From positions 5,233,501 through 5,297,500 of the forward strand of contig NZ_CP102772.1 of the NCBI RefSeq assembly GCF_026020075.1: DNA of 64,000 nt, written 5' to 3'. This stretch comes from Bosea sp. NBC_00550. Its GTDB lineage: Bacteria; Pseudomonadota; Alphaproteobacteria; Rhizobiales; Beijerinckiaceae. A model generated the notes under the pieces. It saw only the letters and a list, made by a program, of their open reading frames with translations, was not told the origin of the DNA and did not search any database. A program made the translations under genes and the position numbers. Shown here one piece after another: positions 61,877-64,000 of the stretch; the first letter of the stretch is position 1; each line of letters starts with the position of its first letter.

Positions 61877-62443
61877 ATGACGAAGCGTGCGCTCCTTGCA
61901 TTGGCCTTCCTCGGACCGCTCTCCGCCATGGCCACCGCGCAGGAAAGCTGGTCATTGTCGAAAGGGGCTGGCGAGGTCGCCTTCGTGGCGCGGCGCTTCG
62001 GCGTGCAGACCGCGACCGGCCTCTTCGACCGTGTCGACGGCGCTATCGCGCTCGACTTCGACCGGCCCGAACGCAGCCGCATCCGGATGACCATCCAGAC
62101 GGCTTCCCTGCATACGGGCACCGACCTCGTCGACGGCTTCATCAAGGGGCAAAGCATGCTCGATGTCGCCCGCTATCCGGTGGCGAGCTTCGTCTCGCAG
62201 GAGGTCGTGCGGACCGGTGAGCGCGGCCTGTCCATCCGGGGACAACTGACGATCCGGGGGACATCGCAGCCGGTCACGGTGAACGCCGTCGCCGACCGCG
62301 ATCCGGCTGCGGCACGTGGCAGCGGTAATCTTCCCTTCCGCGCCACCGCAACCTTTTCGCGCGCTGCTTTCGAGATCGGCCGCGACGTGAACATCATCGA
62401 CGATCAGGTCGAGATCGACATCAAGGGCGTGATCTCGCGCTAG
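61877..62443 (+). CDS. YceI-family periplasmic lipocalin-like protein
   Basis: This protein has 188 residues from ATG 61877, with a signal peptide (MTKRALLALAFLGPLSAMATAQE). The YceI beta-barrel follows: GEVAFVARRFGVQTATGLF, FIKGQSMLDVARYPVASF and GQLTIRGTSQPVTV. Members bind isoprenoid or quinone-like lipids in the periplasm. It is followed after 11 bases by a cytochrome b561 gene, a frequent pairing that suggests a quinone-linked role. Confidence 0.92.
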   Translation: MTKRALLALAFLGPLSAMATAQESWSLSKGAGEVAFVARRFGVQTATGLFDRVDGAIALDFDRPERSRIRMTIQTASLHTGTDLVDGFIKGQSMLDVARYPVASFVSQEVVRTGERGLSIRGQLTIRGTSQPVTVNAVADRDPAAARGSGNLPFRATATFSRAAFEIGRDVNIIDDQVEIDIKGVISR

Positions 62444-62454
62444 GATACGCAGCG

Positions 62455-63009
62455 ATGCGGCCTCGCAACTGGCATCCGCTCCTCATCCTGCTGCATTGGG
62501 CCACCGTAGCGCTCATCGGGATGCAGTACGGGCTTTCCCGCCTGATGGGCGACGAGACGCGCGACCTGCTCAGTCGTTTCGCCCTCTATCAGTGGCACAA
62601 GTCGTTCGGGCTGACCCTCGGCGGGCTCGTTCTGCTGCGGCTTGCCGCTCGGTTCGTGCTGCCGACGCCGGAACCCGTCCCGATGCCGCGCTGGCAGCGC
62701 GCCACGGCCGCCGCAGTGCAGGCCGCGCTCTATCTCTGCCTGCTGGCGCTGCCGGTCACCGGCTTCCTGATGACGGCGGCGGCGCCGATCCAGATTCCAA
62801 CGCTGTTCTTCGGGGCCTTCTCAGTGCCCCATCCGATCGGCCCGGACCCGAAGATCTACCAGGCGATGCTGCAGGCGCATGCGACGCTTTTCGACGTCAT
62901 GGCCGCGCTCGCCTTCATCCATGCGGGCGCGGCTTTGCTGCACCAGTTCGTCCTGAAGGACGGGCTGATGCAGCGGATCTGGTTTGCCCGCTCTCAGTCC
63001 TTGCGTTGA
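62455..63009 (+). CDS. Cytochrome b561-family membrane protein
   Basis: This 184-residue protein has four transmembrane helices and His haem ligands in the expected places (LLHWATVAL, YQWHKSFG, and FIHAGAALLHQFV near the end). It is a di-haem b561 (YodB-type) electron carrier between quinones and other redox partners. It forms a likely operon with yceI. Its 3' end overlaps the convergent ThDP enzyme gene by 16 bases. Confidence 0.92.
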   Translation: MRPRNWHPLLILLHWATVALIGMQYGLSRLMGDETRDLLSRFALYQWHKSFGLTLGGLVLLRLAARFVLPTPEPVPMPRWQRATAAAVQAALYLCLLALPVTGFLMTAAAPIQIPTLFFGAFSVPHPIGPDPKIYQAMLQAHATLFDVMAALAFIHAGAALLHQFVLKDGLMQRIWFARSQSLR

Positions 63010-64000
63010 GCGGCGAAAGCCTCGGCACGGATCGTCGAGAGCGACTTGGCCGGGGTGATTGCCTCGGGATCGAGCAGGCAGTGGATGATCGCGGGCTTGC
63101 CGCTCTTCACCGCGCGCTCGAAGGCCGGCGCGAACTCGGCCGTCGTCTCGACGCGCTCGCCATGGCCGCCGAAGGCCTTGGCGTAAGCAGCAAAATCCGG
63201 GTTCTTCAGCGTCGTCGCCGACACACGGCCGGGGTATTCGCGCTCCTGGTGCATGCGGATCGTGCCGTACATGCCGTTATCGACCAGGACGACGATGACG
63301 GGCAGGTCGTATTGCACGGCCGTCGCGAAATCCTGACCGTTCATCAGGAAGCAGCCGTCGCCAGCGAAGGCGATGACCGTGCGCTCGGGGAAGATGCGCT
63401 TGGCGCCGATCGCCGCGGGCACGCCATAGCCCATCGAGCCGCAGGTCGGGGCGAGCTGCGTCGCGAACTTGTTGAAGCGATGGAAGCGGTGGACCCAGGT
63501 GGCGTAGTTGCCGGCGCCATTACAGAGGATGGCGTCGTCCGGCAGCTGGCTGCGCAGCCAGCGCACCATCTCGCCGGGGTGGAATTCGCCCGGCACCGGC
63601 GCCGGCTGCTCGCTCCAGGCGATATAATTCTCATGCGCAGCCGCGGCCGCTCCAGCCCAGGCCGGCGCCTGCGGCGGCTCGATCGCTTTCAGCGCGGCAC
63701 AGAAGCCGGCCGGCGAAGCGTTGATCGCGAGCGCCGGGCGATAGACCCGGCCGAGCTCTTCCGGATCGGCATGGACATGCACCAGCGGCCGCCCCGGGTT
63801 CGGGATGCCGAACAGGGTGTAGGACTGGCTCGGCATCTCCGACAGCCGCCCGCCGATCAACAGGACGAGATCGCTCTCCTTGATGCGGGCGAGCAGCTTC
63901 GGGTTCGGGCCGATGCCGAGATCACCGGCGAAGTTCGGATGATCGGCCGGGAACAGCATCTGCCGGCGGAACGAGACCGCCACCGGCAGGTCGAAACGCT
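62994..64000 (-). CDS. Thiamine-diphosphate-dependent enzyme, acetolactate synthase-like (partial)
   Basis: This is the C-terminal part of a ThDP enzyme cut by the right edge of the window; the frame is still open at base 64000. The visible part contains the central Rossmann-like domain (LVLLIGGRLSEMPSQSYTLF) and the pyrophosphate-binding domain, with GSMGYGVPAAIGAK, the GDG of AFAGDGCFLMNGQ and the later Asn of VLVDNGMYG. It resembles acetolactate synthase large subunit-like enzymes (IlvB/IlvG type). The active-site Glu domain lies outside, so the reaction cannot be assigned. Confidence 0.9.
   Translation of the reverse strand, partial: RFDLPVAVSFRRQMLFPADHPNFAGDLGIGPNPKLLARIKESDLVLLIGGRLSEMPSQSYTLFGIPNPGRPLVHVHADPEELGRVYRPALAINASPAGFCAALKAIEPPQAPAWAGAAAAAHENYIAWSEQPAPVPGEFHPGEMVRWLRSQLPDDAILCNGAGNYATWVHRFHRFNKFATQLAPTCGSMGYGVPAAIGAKRIFPERTVIAFAGDGCFLMNGQDFATAVQYDLPVIVVLVDNGMYGTIRMHQEREYPGRVSATTLKNPDFAAYAKAFGGHGERVETTAEFAPAFERAVKSGKPAIIHCLLDPEAITPAKSLSTIRAEAFAAQRKD

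Overview
The window is GC-rich, dense bacterial chromosome. Gene content and neighbourhoods point to an alphaproteobacterium of the order Hyphomicrobiales (Rhizobiales), most like Bosea or a close relative. Supporting signs are the murA-DUF2948-hisD-UPF0262-phosphatase block, the split ligase-associated DNA-repair cluster, DUF952 next to pyrD, a CycM-type anchored cytochrome c, and several families of palindromic intergenic repeats. The genus is an inference. There is no prophage, transposase, plasmid function or CRISPR array, so this looks like core chromosome with some accessory loci.

Layout. 1-4.8 kb: the end of a peptide/nickel-type ABC importer (permease, fused double ATPase), then an M20 amidohydrolase and an EamA exporter in one coupled run. 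4.9-6.3 kb: a secreted ankyrin protein, a RidA-like protein and tRNA-Thr(GGT). 6.4-14.4 kb: the four-protein ligase-associated DNA damage response set (PdeM, Lhr-type helicase, MBL exonuclease, ATP-dependent ligase), with a TPR methyltransferase and an SGNH hydrolase interleaved. 14.5-24.7 kb: a regulatory zone with a LuxR-type response regulator, a small membrane protein, pyrD and DUF952, a LexA-like S24 regulator, a histidine kinase paired with a cysteine-less flavin reductase, and a membrane PAS-GGDEF-EAL protein beside an RpfF-like crotonase. 25-29.6 kb: the murA to phosphatase housekeeping block. 29.9-31.8 kb: a small membrane protein coupled to a chemoreceptor. 31.8-38.9 kb (minus): yejABEF followed by deoB. 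39.1-42 kb: cytochrome c, kdsB, pheA and a mini FlbD/Fis-like HTH gene.

42.1-49 kb (minus): an AtzH-like protein with an amidase, nudC, and a valine-degradation group (mmsA, a secreted hypothetical protein, acyl-CoA dehydrogenase, mmsB) with a divergent LysR gene. 50-51.5 kb: a MarR regulator divergent from an SDR gene, with two perfect operator-like palindromes between them. 51.5-52.8 kb: a double-receiver diguanylate cyclase. 52.9-59.2 kb: two divergent ABC importers, one ferric/phosphonate-type and one sugar-type, neither with an ATPase gene in the window. 59.4-64 kb: transaldolase, an HdeD-like protein, a second secreted protein that shares a motif with the one in the valine operon, YceI, cytochrome b561, and the C-terminal part of a ThDP enzyme cut by the right edge.

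The loci most worth a second look are the RpfF-like/PAS-GGDEF-EAL pair (a possible fatty-acid signal to c-di-GMP module), the shared GD-VVT...DF-AL module of two exported proteins, the reductase that has lost its redox disulfide beside a histidine kinase, the phosphatase whose N-terminus is encoded by a dispersed palindromic repeat, and the strong operator candidates next to the MarR and S24 regulators. Intergenic gaps are short. The only gene-free stretch above 300 bases is 24649-25095.
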